Assembly (NCBI GenBank): GCA_041493035.1
Contig: JBGPYB010000021.1
Span: forward strand, 1-40,914
Reading direction: 5' to 3'
Origin: JBGPYB01 sp041493035
Lineage (GTDB): Bacteria > Acidobacteriota > Vicinamibacteria > Fen-336
Length of the DNA stretch: 40,914 bases
Each line of letters starts with the position of its first letter. Position 1 is the first letter of the stretch. The notes below the pieces were generated by a model, which was not told where the DNA came from, did no database searches, and worked only from the letters and a program-made list of their open reading frames with translations. This document shows positions 1 to 9,217 of the stretch, piece after piece. The translations under genes and the position numbers were made by a program.

Positions 1-2379
1 CCGAACATCCTCCAGGTCCACGACATCGGCACCCATGAGGGTGCTCCCTACGTGGTCTCCGAGCTGCTCGAGGGTGAGACGCTGCGCGATCGCATCGGCG
101 GCACGCCGCTGCCCACGCGGAAGGCGATCGACTTCGCGACGCAGATCGCGAAGGGGCTCTCGGCCGCCCACGAGAAAGGCATCGTCCACCGCGACCTCAA
201 GCCGGAGAACCTGTTCATCACGAAGGACGGCCGCGTCAAGATCCTCGACTTCGGCCTCGCCAAGCTGACGGGCGGCGAGGCGCTGGCGGACGCCGACACG
301 AACACGCGCGGCATGCCGGGCACCGACGCCGGCAAGGTGCTCGGCACCGTCGGCTACATGTCTCCGGAGCAGGTGCGCGCCAAGCCGGTCGACCATCGCT
401 CCGATATCTTCTCCTTCGGCTCGGTGCTCTACGAGATGCTCTCGGGCAAGCGCGCCTTCCGCGGCGCGTCCGCCGTCGAGACGATGAACGCGATCCTCAA
501 GGAGGATCCACCGGACCTGACCGAGACGAACCGCAACCTGCCCGCGGCGCTCGAGCGCATCGTCGGCCACTGCCTCGAGAAGAACCCCGAGGAGCGTTTC
601 CAGTCGGCGCTCGACGTCGCTTTCGACCTCGATCAGCTCTCGGGCTCGGCGACGACGCAGGCCGCGATCGTGTCGGCCGACGGACGCAAGCTGCCCGGCT
701 GGCGCAGCGTGACGCTCGTGCTCGCAGCGATCGCGCTGGTCGCGAGCGCGTTCGTGTCAGGCCGGCACAGCGCCGCCGTCCACCCGCTACCGGACTTCCG
801 GCCGATCACGTTCCAGCGCGGCGTCGTCGGCAAGGCGCGCTTCGCCGCCGACGGGAAAAGCATCATCTATGCCGCGCAATGGCCTGGCGTCGACCGGAAC
901 ATCTACGTCGCGCAGCCCGGCAGCCCCGAGTCGCGCAGTCTGGATCTCAAGGACGCGGGGCTCGTCGGCGTCTCGCGCGCAGGAGAGTTGGCGGTCCTGC
1001 TACAGCACGGACCCGGCCCCGGACGCACGCTGGCGCGGCTGCCGATGGGCGGCGGCGCTCCGCGCGACGTGACCGAGCACGTGGTCGGCGCGGACTGGGG
1101 ACCCGATGGGACGTCCTTCGCTGTGGTGCGGTCTGCGGGCGGCAAGAACATCATCGAGTTCCCGATCGGCAAGCCGCTCTACGACGCGGTGTACGTCGAC
1201 AATGTGAAGGTTGCGCCGCACGGCGACCTGGTGGCCTTCAGCGACCATCCGGTCGCGGGCGACAACCGCGGCGACGTCGCCGTCGTGGACCTTGCCGGCA
1301 AGAAACGCACGCTCTCCACGGGCTGGTCCGACATCCGCGGCCTCGTCTGGTCGCCCGAGGGCCGGGAGATCTGGTTCACGGCCACGCGCGGAGGCATCGA
1401 GCTGAATCTCTGGGGGGTGACGCCCGGGGGCCGAGAACGCCAGGTCTACCGCGCGCCCGGCAACCTTCAGATCGAGGACAGCGCGCCCGACGGCCGCATC
1501 CTCTTGACCGTGGGCCGGAGCAAACCGAGCCTCTTCGGCCTGGCACCCGGCGAGACGAAGGAGCGCGACCTCTCGTGGCTCGACTTCGGCTGGGCCACGG
1601 ATCTATCGACAGACGGCAAGGTGTTCCTGTTCGGCGAGCAGGGGGACGGCGCCGGGCCCGAGTATGCCGTCTACATCCGTGGTACCGATGGTTCGGCGCC
1701 GACGCTGCTCGGCAAGGGCGCCGCAGTCGCGCTCTCGCCTGACGGCCGCTCCGCGCTGGTGCTGAATCTCACACCCCCCGCGCACTTCGCGCTCTTACCG
1801 ACCGGCGCCGGTGACGCACGGCCGCTGCCGCGCGGCACGCTCGCACAGCTGCAATGGGGAGCCTTCTTCTCCGACGGGAAGCGAATCGCCTTGGCTGGGA
1901 ACGAACAGGGCAAGGCCACGCGACTCTGGGTCCAGGATCTGAGCGGAGGCGACCCGAACCCGATCTCGGCCGAAGGCGTCGCGGCCGGGTTCGGCTTCAG
2001 CGGCAACGCGCTCTCGCCCGATGGCAGCGTCATCGCCGCCACGAGCGATGCGGGGCCGGCGCTGTACCCCGTGGCGGGCGGAGGGCCGCAACCCGTCAAA
2101 GGTGCCGAAGTCACGGACGTGCCGCTGCGGTTCGGCGCCGACGGCCGTTTCCTGTATGTTCGCGCGTTCCCGCGTGGGGACCCCTTCCGGCTGCCGGTCC
2201 GAATCTTCCGCCTGGATCTCGCGAAGGGCACGCGGGAGTTGTGGAAGGAGATCGCTCCCGCGGGCGCCTCGAGCCTCGGTGGCATCACCGCCCTCGTGAT
2301 AGCGCCCGACGCCGGGTCCTACGCCTACACCTACGGCGAGGCGACCGCCACGCTCTACGAGGTCCGCGGCATCCAATAA
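1..2379 (+). CDS. Ser/Thr protein kinase with C-terminal TolB/PD40 propeller (5' part outside window)
   Basis: The frame is open from base 1, so the ATP-binding P-loop and catalytic Lys lie upstream of the window. Seen: the hinge (ELLEGETL), the catalytic loop HRDLKPEN near 187-210, DFGLAKL near 247, GTVGYMSPEQ in the activation segment, and DIFSFG. A single hydrophobic span follows at about 705-765, then some 530 residues with recurring ADG/SPDG turns typical of TolB/PD40 beta-propellers. Known family: membrane-anchored bacterial Ser/Thr kinases (PknB type) with an extracytoplasmic sensor or scaffold propeller, very abundant in Acidobacteriota. Substrate unknown. A second gene of the same architecture lies at 33079-35748. 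The GH99-like gene starts 16 bases after the stop and may be co-transcribed. Confidence 0.93.
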   Translation, partial: PNILQVHDIGTHEGAPYVVSELLEGETLRDRIGGTPLPTRKAIDFATQIAKGLSAAHEKGIVHRDLKPENLFITKDGRVKILDFGLAKLTGGEALADADTNTRGMPGTDAGKVLGTVGYMSPEQVRAKPVDHRSDIFSFGSVLYEMLSGKRAFRGASAVETMNAILKEDPPDLTETNRNLPAALERIVGHCLEKNPEERFQSALDVAFDLDQLSGSATTQAAIVSADGRKLPGWRSVTLVLAAIALVASAFVSGRHSAAVHPLPDFRPITFQRGVVGKARFAADGKSIIYAAQWPGVDRNIYVAQPGSPESRSLDLKDAGLVGVSRAGELAVLLQHGPGPGRTLARLPMGGGAPRDVTEHVVGADWGPDGTSFAVVRSAGGKNIIEFPIGKPLYDAVYVDNVKVAPHGDLVAFSDHPVAGDNRGDVAVVDLAGKKRTLSTGWSDIRGLVWSPEGREIWFTATRGGIELNLWGVTPGGRERQVYRAPGNLQIEDSAPDGRILLTVGRSKPSLFGLAPGETKERDLSWLDFGWATDLSTDGKVFLFGEQGDGAGPEYAVYIRGTDGSAPTLLGKGAAVALSPDGRSALVLNLTPPAHFALLPTGAGDARPLPRGTLAQLQWGAFFSDGKRIALAGNEQGKATRLWVQDLSGGDPNPISAEGVAAGFGFSGNALSPDGSVIAATSDAGPALYPVAGGGPQPVKGAEVTDVPLRFGADGRFLYVRAFPRGDPFRLPVRIFRLDLAKGTRELWKEIAPAGASSLGGITALVIAPDAGSYAYTYGEATATLYEVRGIQ

Positions 2380-2395
2380 CCTCGTATCATGAATC

Positions 2396-3682
2396 ATGAT
2401 GACGACGCGCCGTGCGTTCCTCGGCTCGTCCCTCCGGGCCGGCCTTGCGCTGCCCGTGGTCCAGGGTCTTCCACGGTTGCCGGAGTCGGAGCCCATCGAG
2501 ACGCCCGTCCCCCTCGCCGCTCGCTTCCCGGACCTGCGGTCGCGCTTCATCTTCGAGTACTACCCGTGGTACGGGCCGAACCGCCACTGGAACCAGTGGG
2601 ACCGGGTCCCTCCCGTGGACATCGCTTCGGCCTACGTTCCGCGGCTCGGTGCCTACGACTCCCGGGCGGCATCGGTGATCGAGCAACACGCGCGGTGGAT
2701 GGTGGAGGCGGGGGCCGGTGCGGTCAGCGTGAGCTGGTGGGGTCAGGGAAGCTACCAGGACCAGATCGTGCCCCTCCTCCTCGACGTGCTGCGAGACCAC
2801 GGCCTTCGGGCGACCTTCCAACTCGAGCCTTACACCGAAGCCCACGGGCGGCGCTTCGCCGAGGACGTGCTCTACCTGGTCCGCGAATACGGAGAGAAGC
2901 GAGGATTCGACGCGTTCCTTCTCCTCGGGGGTCCCGGTGGGGCCGAAACGCCGGTCTTCAAGGGGTTCCGGAGCATCCTTCCCGCCGCCTCGACCGATTG
3001 CCACGGCGTGACGGCGCCGATCCCCGACTACTTCTCGGACGACGAGTGGCGGCGAGAGCTCGCCACGCTCCGCTCGACCCTCGTCCACGACTTTCCGGAG
3101 GCCCTCTTCCTGGCCGACACCGTGAACATGCCGCGGGCGAAGGCGGCAGGCTTCGACGGTGTGGCGGTCTTCGACAACTTCGTCCCTCCGGAGTCGTACG
3201 CTCTCCACGCCACGGAGGCCTCGGCGCTGGACCTCCTCTTCAGCTTCAACGCGAACCCGGGCTTCGACGGGATCTCGCCCCGGCGCCTCGAGGCTGGCTC
3301 CTGCTACTCCGCGCCTCCCTTCGCCCCGCCGGCCGATCCCCCTCTCGACTGGAGCCGGGCCGACGAGCGAGAGAGAGCGGCCCGCCTCTCCCGGCTCCGG
3401 ATCGAGGAGTCCTTCGACGCCACGGTCGCCGTCCAAACCGACGCGGCGCTTTCCAACGTCCGACGCGGCTTCTTCCTGGTCTATCTGAACTCGTTCAACG
3501 AGTGGCATGAGGGCTCTGCCTTCGAGCCGATGCTCGACGCCGACGCCCTATCGCCGGCGCAGCGCGCGTTCGACTATCACAACCCCGCCGGCGGCGACTA
3601 CCGCCTGCGAGCCCTCGCGGCGCGGATCAGGGCTGTGACGAAACCGGTGAACTACAGCCCGACGCCGGGGACCACGCCGTAG
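2396..3682 (+). CDS. Tat-exported GH99-like glycoside hydrolase (endo-alpha-mannosidase family)
   Basis: 428 aa. The N-terminus MMTTRRAFLGSS followed by a hydrophobic stretch is a twin-arginine signal, so the enzyme should be exported folded. Family-typical blocks: EYYPWYG and HWNQWD (residues 54-69), SWWGQGSYQDQ (113-123), LEPYTEAHGR (143-152), and NSFNEWHEGSAFEP (365-378). In GH99 enzymes the two essential glutamates sit three residues apart in a block like the last one; here they would be E369 and E372. Known family activity is endo-acting cleavage of alpha-mannosides; a plant, fungal or bacterial glycan target here is inference. The first ATG is used. It begins 16 bases after the kinase-propeller gene. 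A more distant GH99/GH71-like activity remains possible. Confidence 0.85.
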   Translation: MMTTRRAFLGSSLRAGLALPVVQGLPRLPESEPIETPVPLAARFPDLRSRFIFEYYPWYGPNRHWNQWDRVPPVDIASAYVPRLGAYDSRAASVIEQHARWMVEAGAGAVSVSWWGQGSYQDQIVPLLLDVLRDHGLRATFQLEPYTEAHGRRFAEDVLYLVREYGEKRGFDAFLLLGGPGGAETPVFKGFRSILPAASTDCHGVTAPIPDYFSDDEWRRELATLRSTLVHDFPEALFLADTVNMPRAKAAGFDGVAVFDNFVPPESYALHATEASALDLLFSFNANPGFDGISPRRLEAGSCYSAPPFAPPADPPLDWSRADERERAARLSRLRIEESFDATVAVQTDAALSNVRRGFFLVYLNSFNEWHEGSAFEPMLDADALSPAQRAFDYHNPAGGDYRLRALAARIRAVTKPVNYSPTPGTTP

Positions 3683-3792
3683 ATCAAGAGAACCATTGCC
3701 ATCGGGCGACGCAAAGGCGCGTGATCGGGCAGGCGCCCACGCGGCCCAGGCTCTTGCCGCGCCAGCGGGCGCTCCCGAAAGGCAGGCCCAGC

Positions 3793-4929
3793 ATGACCAC
3801 AGTCCTGGACAAGAAGGCGGATCTGGCCGGTCCGGGCATCGGGGACTACGCCGAGCTGGAGAAGATTCTCCCCTCCGACTACGCGTCGCTCCTCGGACCC
3901 AAGGAGACCCAGAAGGCCATCACGGCCGCGAAGCGCACCATCGAAGACGGCCTCTGCAAGGAGCTGAACCTCCTCCGGGTCGAGGTGCCGCTCATCGTGG
4001 ACGCGGAGAGCGGTGTCAACGACTACCTGGATCGCGACGGCGCTCGCGGACCCGTGCAGTTTCACATTGACAACGACCACGGCAAGCACCCGGTCGAGGC
4101 GCAGGTCGTCCAGGCGGCGACTAAGTGGAAGAGGACGGCACTCGCGCAGTTCGAGATGGAACCCGGCGAGGGCCTGGTGACCGACATGCGCGCCGTGCGC
4201 AAGGACTACTTCCTCGACCACGATCACAGCGCCTACGTGGATCAATGGGACTGGGAGAAGGCGATCACGGCCAAGGACCGCACCCTGGAGTTCCTGACCG
4301 CGACCGTCGAGAAGCTCTGGAAGGTGATCAAGGGCGCCGAGAACCACGTCCAGGCGCTCTTCCCCGCGCTCAAGACGCGTTACCCGGGATTGCCCGACAC
4401 GCTGACCTTCATCCACGCCGAGGACCTCCTCGATCGCTACCCGAATCTGCCCCGAAAGGCACGCGAGACGGCGATCCTCCAGGAGCACGCGGCGGTCTTC
4501 ATCTATGGAATCGGCTGGACCCTGAAAGACGGTTATCCCCACGAGATGCGCGCGGCCGACTACGACGACTGGGTGACCGAGACGCGCTCCAAGGACGGCC
4601 GGCCGATGCACGGGCTGAACGGAGACATCCTGGTCTGGAACCCCGTCACCAAGAGACGCCACGAGCTGAGCTCGATGGGCATCCGCGTCAATGCCGAGAC
4701 GCTGCGCCGCCAGCTCGAGATGACGGGCCAGCTCGATTTCCTGAAGTATCCCTATCACCAGGGGATCACGAACGGCACGCTGCCACTCAGCATCGGCGGC
4801 GGAATCGGGCAGGCGCGCACCGTGATGTCGCTGCTCAAGAAAGCGCACCTGGGCGAGGTCAGCGCAACGGTATGGCCGCGCATCCTGAAGGACATGTGCC
4901 GCCAGAAGAACATCCACGTGATCGAGTGA
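3793..4929 (+). CDS. asnA: Aspartate-ammonia ligase (asparagine synthetase A)
   Basis: 378 aa. AsnA makes asparagine from aspartate, ammonia and ATP (AMP-forming), using a class II aminoacyl-tRNA-synthetase-like core. Family blocks visible: an early helix with ELNLLRVEVPL, KWKRTALAQFEMEPGEG, HSAYVDQWDWE, GLNGDILVWNPV, HELSSMGIRV and the C-terminal GGGIGQAR. These match E. coli-type AsnA closely in order and spacing. The protein is about 50 residues longer than the 330-aa E. coli enzyme, mostly by an N-terminal extension. The ATG at 3793 follows a weak purine-rich GAAAGGCAG; the open frame continues upstream but only with non-family sequence. It is convergent with the TPR gene. The ammonia-dependent enzyme is less common than AsnB in this kind of genome, so transfer is possible. 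Confidence 0.93.
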   Translation: MTTVLDKKADLAGPGIGDYAELEKILPSDYASLLGPKETQKAITAAKRTIEDGLCKELNLLRVEVPLIVDAESGVNDYLDRDGARGPVQFHIDNDHGKHPVEAQVVQAATKWKRTALAQFEMEPGEGLVTDMRAVRKDYFLDHDHSAYVDQWDWEKAITAKDRTLEFLTATVEKLWKVIKGAENHVQALFPALKTRYPGLPDTLTFIHAEDLLDRYPNLPRKARETAILQEHAAVFIYGIGWTLKDGYPHEMRAADYDDWVTETRSKDGRPMHGLNGDILVWNPVTKRRHELSSMGIRVNAETLRRQLEMTGQLDFLKYPYHQGITNGTLPLSIGGGIGQARTVMSLLKKAHLGEVSATVWPRILKDMCRQKNIHVIE

Positions 4930-4953
4930 CGTAGGGGGCGAGAGTCCGATGCG

Positions 4954-5733
4954 CTACGGCGCGGTCTTCGGAGGCGTGTGGTACTTCGCGGCGAGTGCCG
5001 GCTTGCCCAGCAGGCCGTAAACTTGGGCGAGGTCCTTCTCCACGGCCTCAAGGTCCTTGGCATTCTCGCTCTTGCCGGCGAGGGCCCGGTGACATTCGAG
5101 GAGCAACGGCTCGGCCTCCAGCGGACGGCGCTGGGCGATGAGGATCTCGGCCAGGCCGCGCTTGGCGCCAACGATTTTCGAATGCTCCTCGGATAACTTC
5201 AATCGGTAGATCCGCAGGGCCTCGCGTACCAGCTTCTCCGCCTCTTTGTCGTCGCCCGCGCGGTGTCGAAGGTGGGCCAGCGCGGTCAGGTTGTCGCCGA
5301 GGTACGGGTGGTCGGGCCGAATCCGCCGGTTCATCTCGAGGGCCTTACGGTGGAGCGACTCCGCCTCGTCGAAGTCAGCCTTCGAGCCGAGCGGCGACGG
5401 CCCTTTGTCGTACGCGAGGAAGTCCGCGAGGTTGCCCATGGTCTGCGCGACTTCGGGATGCTCGACGCCGTAGACCTTCTGGAGCATCGCGAGCGACTCG
5501 CGAAAGAGAGGCTCGGCCTGCCCGAGGTCGCCCAAGGCAGTCAAGTGCAGAGCGAGATTGTCGAGGGCGAACGCGACCTGCGGATGGACCCGACCGTAGC
5601 CCTGCGCGAAACCGGGATGAGGGCCATTTCTTCTTGAGCCGAACCGTACGCCCAGACAGTCGCGGATGTCAACGCCAACAACACGCCAACAGCCCGACGC
5701 GGAGCCCAGGAGAGGCCGTCGGCGTGCTATCAT
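4954..5733 (-). CDS. TPR-repeat protein, probably a 5'-truncated remnant
   Basis: Residues from about 48 on are tandem tetratricopeptide repeats of the kinase-associated type: HPQVAFALDNLALHL, EPLFRESLAML, HPEVAQTMGNLA, EAESLHRKALEM, HPYLGDNLTALAHL, EAEKLVREALRI, EAEPLLLECHRAL. TPRs mediate protein-protein contacts. The first 45 or so residues (Arg/Gly-rich) do not look like protein, there is no good ribosome-binding site at the ATG, and the plus-strand -10-like motif at 5726-5733 overlaps that start. In this kind of genome such repeats usually form the C-terminal half of a Ser/Thr kinase, so I infer loss of the kinase half. A short genuine TPR protein with an unrecognised start is the alternative. 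Confidence 0.55.
   Translation of the reverse strand: MIARRRPLLGSASGCWRVVGVDIRDCLGVRFGSRRNGPHPGFAQGYGRVHPQVAFALDNLALHLTALGDLGQAEPLFRESLAMLQKVYGVEHPEVAQTMGNLADFLAYDKGPSPLGSKADFDEAESLHRKALEMNRRIRPDHPYLGDNLTALAHLRHRAGDDKEAEKLVREALRIYRLKLSEEHSKIVGAKRGLAEILIAQRRPLEAEPLLLECHRALAGKSENAKDLEAVEKDLAQVYGLLGKPALAAKYHTPPKTAP
5726..5733 (+). promoter_or_regulatory. Extended -10-like promoter element upstream of the 105-aa gene
   Basis: The plus strand reads TGCTATCAT across these bases, an extended -10 (TG-N-TATCAT). A transcript would start near 5740 and have a leader of about 54 bases before the ATG at 5794. The same nonamer occurs in front of the VapB gene on the minus strand (23323-23331). No convincing -35 is seen. 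Confidence 0.35.
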
Positions 5734-5793
5734 TGTGTCCTGTCTGAGCCGCGTGGGCCTCCAGGGCTCCTCCGCGAGTTCGCGGGGGTTGCG

Positions 5794-6111
5794 ATGACGG
5801 GAGCCCAGGTCGAATACGTCGGCTTCAAGGCCAACGTCGCCGAGCGAGAGTACACGCTGCGGCTGAAGCGTCAGGACGTTTCGCTGCAGTTCACCCTCGT
5901 CATCCCCTCGGCTGCGTTTCTCTCAGGTCGCGCGCGCTTCCAGGACGCGCCGGAGATCTGCTTCCAGAAGCTGCACCGCGAGATCCTCGCGTGCTCCGAC
6001 GGCCTGCCGGAGGCCCGGCTCGCCGTCACGGACGCCGACCTCGAGGCGTACCGCGCGTCCCACCTGCCGAACACGCCACGGCGCCGACCGAAGCCACCGA
6101 TCCTGACGTAG
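5794..6111 (+). CDS. Small conserved hypothetical protein (105 aa)
   Basis: 105 aa, cytoplasmic, no signal or membrane segment. The sequence is protein-like: beta-rich VEYVGFKANVAEREYTLRL at the start, FTLVIPSAAFLSGRARFQD in the middle, then CFQKLHREILA and a basic tail RRRPKPP. I do not recognise a family with a function. The layout suggests a small PilZ-sized or modulator-like domain, but no binding motif is evident. An extended -10 lies 60 bases upstream (5726-5733). It faces the globin gene, separated by a GC hairpin at 6120-6141. Confidence 0.7.
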   Translation: MTGAQVEYVGFKANVAEREYTLRLKRQDVSLQFTLVIPSAAFLSGRARFQDAPEICFQKLHREILACSDGLPEARLAVTDADLEAYRASHLPNTPRRRPKPPILT

Positions 6112-6119
6112 ACGCCGGC

Positions 6120-6141
6120 GCCGCCGAAGCAGCGCGGCGGC
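6120..6141. terminator. GC-rich hairpin between convergent genes
   Basis: GCCGCCG and CGGCGGC form a 7-bp perfect stem with an 8-base loop between the 105-aa gene (plus) and the globin gene (minus). There is no U-tract on either side, so it is a candidate bidirectional terminator only. Confidence 0.35.
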
Positions 6142-6146
6142 CTACT

Positions 6147-6572
6147 TCAGTAGCGCGACGTGAGGTAGCGGATCCCGATCGCCATCACGTCCTCCCAGGC
6201 CTGTTCCACCTCGGGTCCGAAGGCCGGGTCGATCTCGCGCACCGTGGCAAGCAGGCTGTCGAGCCAGAGGTCGTACAGCTCGGCGCCGATGCCGAGCTGG
6301 GCCGAGCTGTGCCGCCCGGCCACTTCGCGCAGATAGCGATCTGGGCTCTCCGGGTCCTGCGCGGCCAGCAGGATCAGGTGCAGGGAAGCGAGCACGGCCC
6401 GTTTTTGGCGCACGAAGTCCGTGTTGGCGAACTTCTCGCCCACCTTCGGCGAGGAAGCCAGGAAGCGTTCGTAGAAGCGGTCGAGAAAGCGCGCATCCGC
6501 GCCGCAGCGGCGAAGGCTTTGGTCGAAGATCTGAAGGGCTCTTGGTTCCGTGGGGCGCCTCCGCCTTGACAG
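6147..6572 (-). CDS. Single-domain bacterial globin; start codon unclear
   Basis: About 140 aa ending SRY. The core reads as a haem globin: IFDQSLRRC, FLDRFYERFLASSP (A/B helices), KFANTDFVRQKRAVL (C/E region), VAGRHSSAQLGI with the likely proximal His, LYDLWLDSLLATVRE and PEVEQAWEDVM (G/H helices). Known members bind O2 or NO; many are fused to sensors, this one stands alone. No ATG, GTG or TTG lies in frame close to the conserved start; the nearest candidate is CTG at 6570-6572, while an ATG at 6581-6583 with a weak upstream GCAGG is one base out of frame. Either a CTG start or a single-base error or lesion is implied. It lies downstream of glgP on the same strand. Confidence 0.75.
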   Translation of the reverse strand: MSRRRRPTEPRALQIFDQSLRRCGADARFLDRFYERFLASSPKVGEKFANTDFVRQKRAVLASLHLILLAAQDPESPDRYLREVAGRHSSAQLGIGAELYDLWLDSLLATVREIDPAFGPEVEQAWEDVMAIGIRYLTSRY

Positions 6573-6603
6573 GCTGGCGGCATTGTACCTGCTCGGGGGG
6601 CGC

Positions 6604-9081
6604 CTAGGGATGTTCCCGCGGAAGCGCTGCCGCCTCGACCGAGCGGGCATGCCAGATCTCGTCGGCATACTGGCGAGTCGTCCGGTCCGAGGAGAACTTG
6701 CCCATGCCCGCGACGTTGAGGATCGACATCCTCCACCACTCGTCAGGTCGAGCGTACGTGGCCGCGGCCCGGCTCTGGCACTCGGCGTAGGCGGCGAAGT
6801 CCGCGCACAGGAAGTAGCGGTCGTCGCCGAGCAACGCGTCCGCGATCGGACCGAACAACCCCGAGCCTCCGTCCAGCGCGCCGCTGGCGATCGTCTCGAT
6901 GGCGCGGCGCAGTTCCTGGTTGCTCTCGATCCAGGCGTGCGACGAGCTCCCTGACGCCCGCAGCTCCGCGATCTGCTCGGCGGTGTGGCCGAAGATGAAG
7001 ATGTTGTCGGCCCCCACCTCCTCCAGGATCTCGACGTTGGCGCCGTCAAGCGTGCCGATGGTGAGCGCCCCATTCAGCGCGGCCTTCATGTTGCCGGTCC
7101 CGGAGGCTTCGGTGCCGGCGGTGGAGATTTGCTCGCTCAGCTCGCACGCCGGGAAGACCACCTCGGCCTGCGAGACCGAGTAGTTGGGCAAGAACGCCAC
7201 CGCCAGCCGGCCCCGGACGGCGGGATCGCGGGAAACGCGCTCCGCGACGGCATGGATCAGCCGGATGATCAGCTTCGCCGTGACGTAGCTCGGCGCCGCC
7301 TTGCCGGCGAAGATCACCGTGCGCGGGACGCCGTCGTCGCTGCCGTCGCGCAGGCGCTCGTGGAGGGCGATGGCGTGCACCGCGTTCAAGAGCTGGCGCT
7401 TGTACTCGTGGATCCGTTTGACCTGGCAGTCGAACAGGCTGTCGGGATCGAGGACGAGCCCGTGGAGCTTCTTCGCGCGATCGGCGAGGACGGTCTTGTT
7501 GATGCGCTTCAGGGCAGCCCATTCGGCGCGGAACGCCTTGTCGTCCGCGAAGGGCCGCAGCTTCGACAGCGCGCAGAGGTCGCGAATCCAGTCGTCCCCG
7601 ATCGCGTCGCTGATCAGCCCGGCGAGGCCGGGGTTGCTCTGGAGCAGCCAGCGGCGAGGTGTGATGCCGTTGGTCTTGTTGCTGATCCGGCCGGGCAGCA
7701 CCAGGTCCAGATCGGCGAAGGTCGCCTGGCGCAGGATCCGCGTATGCAACTCGGCCACGCCGTTCACAGCGTGAGAGCCCGCGAACGCCAGGTGCGCCAT
7801 CCGGACGGTGCCGGCGTCGTCGAGGACCGCCGTGCGCCGCGCGAGCTCATCGCCTCCCATCGCGAACGCCCGCGCGCGGAAACGGCGATCGATCTCCTCG
7901 ACGATCTCGAAGTGGCGCGGCAGCAGCCGGCCGAACAGCTCCGCCGGCCAACGTTCGAGCGCTTCGGGCAGCACGGTGTGATTGGTGTAGCCGAAGACGG
8001 CCTGCGTCAGGTCCCAGGCCTGTTCCCAAGGGACGGCGTGCTCGTCCACCAACATGCGCATCAGCTCCGGGATGCCGAGCACCGGGTGCGTGTCGTTCAG
8101 CTGGATCGCGACCTTGTCGGGCAGCTCCTCCCAGCGGCGCGGGCCGAACTTGCGGAACCGGCGCAGCACGTCCTGGAGCGTCGCCGACACGAAGAAGTAC
8201 TGCTGCTTGAGGCGCAGCTCCTTGCCTGCGTACTGGTCGTCGGGCGGGTAGAGCACCTTCGAGATGTTCTCGCTCTGTGTCTTGTCCTCCACGGCCCGCA
8301 CGTACTCCCCAGCGTTGAAGCGGACGAGGTCGAACTCGCGGCTCGACTTGGCCGACCACAGCCGCAGGGTGTTGACGGTGTCGTTACGAAAGCCCGCGAC
8401 CGGCGTGTCGTACGCCATCGCCCAGACGTCCTGAGTGTCCACCCAGGCCACGCGGAGCTGGCCGTCGGCGTCCCGCGACTGTTCGCTGCGCCCGTAGAAG
8501 CGCACCGGGAACAGCGCGTCAGGGCGCGGGATCTCCCACGGATTCCCGTAGCGGAGCCAGTTGTCAGGAGCCTCGACCTGGGCGCCGTCCTGGATGCGCT
8601 GCTGGAAGATGCCGTAGTCATAGCGGATGCCGTAGCCGTAGAACGGCAGGGCGAGTGTCGCCGCCGAATCGAGGATGCAGGCCGCGAGCCTGCCCAGGCC
8701 GCCGTTGCCGAGCCCCGCGTCCCATTCCTGCTCCTGGAGGGCTTCGAGGTCGCAGCCGAGCTGTCGCACCGCATCGAGGTAGGCGTCGCGCGCGCCGAGA
8801 TTGATCACGTTGTTGATGAGGGCGCGGCCCATCAGGAACTCGAGGGACAGGTAGTAGACCCGCTTCGCGTCGGCACGGTAGTAGGCGGTCTGCGTCCTGA
8901 ACCATCGCTCCATCAGGCGATCCCGGACGGAGTAGGCCAGAGCCTGGTACATATCGAAGTCGCTGGCCGTGTGCCGGTCCTTGGCGACGGTATACATCAT
9001 CCGGTGGGCGAAGGCCTGGATGATCCCGCTCAGGTCGAGGCGGCCCGGCGGCGGCTCGGGAATCTGGCGTGTGCGACTCAC
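6604..9081 (-). CDS. glgP: Glycogen/alpha-glucan phosphorylase
   Basis: Phosphorolysis of storage alpha-1,4-glucan to glucose-1-phosphate, PLP-dependent, cytoplasmic. Blocks in order: YYLSLEFLMGRALINN, GLGNGGLGRLAACILDS, YGYGIRYDYGIF, QLNDTHPVLGIPELMR, NKTNGITPRRWL, VKRIHEYKRQLLN, and the PLP-lysine region EASGTGNMKAALNGALTIG. I chose GTG at 9079-9081 (825 aa, the family's usual length); the frame runs up to 9201, but those 40 extra residues are Arg/Gly-rich and unlike the family, and GTG is preceded by an AGG-containing stretch. Its 3' neighbour is the globin, 30 bases on. The divergent TM2-like gene leaves about 180 bases for promoters. Confidence 0.95.
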   Translation of the reverse strand: MSRTRQIPEPPPGRLDLSGIIQAFAHRMMYTVAKDRHTASDFDMYQALAYSVRDRLMERWFRTQTAYYRADAKRVYYLSLEFLMGRALINNVINLGARDAYLDAVRQLGCDLEALQEQEWDAGLGNGGLGRLAACILDSAATLALPFYGYGIRYDYGIFQQRIQDGAQVEAPDNWLRYGNPWEIPRPDALFPVRFYGRSEQSRDADGQLRVAWVDTQDVWAMAYDTPVAGFRNDTVNTLRLWSAKSSREFDLVRFNAGEYVRAVEDKTQSENISKVLYPPDDQYAGKELRLKQQYFFVSATLQDVLRRFRKFGPRRWEELPDKVAIQLNDTHPVLGIPELMRMLVDEHAVPWEQAWDLTQAVFGYTNHTVLPEALERWPAELFGRLLPRHFEIVEEIDRRFRARAFAMGGDELARRTAVLDDAGTVRMAHLAFAGSHAVNGVAELHTRILRQATFADLDLVLPGRISNKTNGITPRRWLLQSNPGLAGLISDAIGDDWIRDLCALSKLRPFADDKAFRAEWAALKRINKTVLADRAKKLHGLVLDPDSLFDCQVKRIHEYKRQLLNAVHAIALHERLRDGSDDGVPRTVIFAGKAAPSYVTAKLIIRLIHAVAERVSRDPAVRGRLAVAFLPNYSVSQAEVVFPACELSEQISTAGTEASGTGNMKAALNGALTIGTLDGANVEILEEVGADNIFIFGHTAEQIAELRASGSSSHAWIESNQELRRAIETIASGALDGGSGLFGPIADALLGDDRYFLCADFAAYAECQSRAAATYARPDEWWRMSILNVAGMGKFSSDRTTRQYADEIWHARSVEAAALPREHP

Positions 9082-9217
9082 GTCGCCTGATACTACCGCG
9101 TCCTGGCTTCCGCTGGCCCGCGCCTCGATCGCACTCTGATGATCTCGAGCCCGCGTCGCGGTCCCGGGGCGACGGCCAGGAGTATCCCGAATCCCACCCA
9201 TCGGCCTGCCGCTGCGC

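Noticed and set aside
6985..9090. A long plus-strand open frame of about 700 codons opposite glgP
   Set aside because: It is Arg/Asp/Val-rich antisense sequence without motifs, a by-product of high G+C codon use in glgP.
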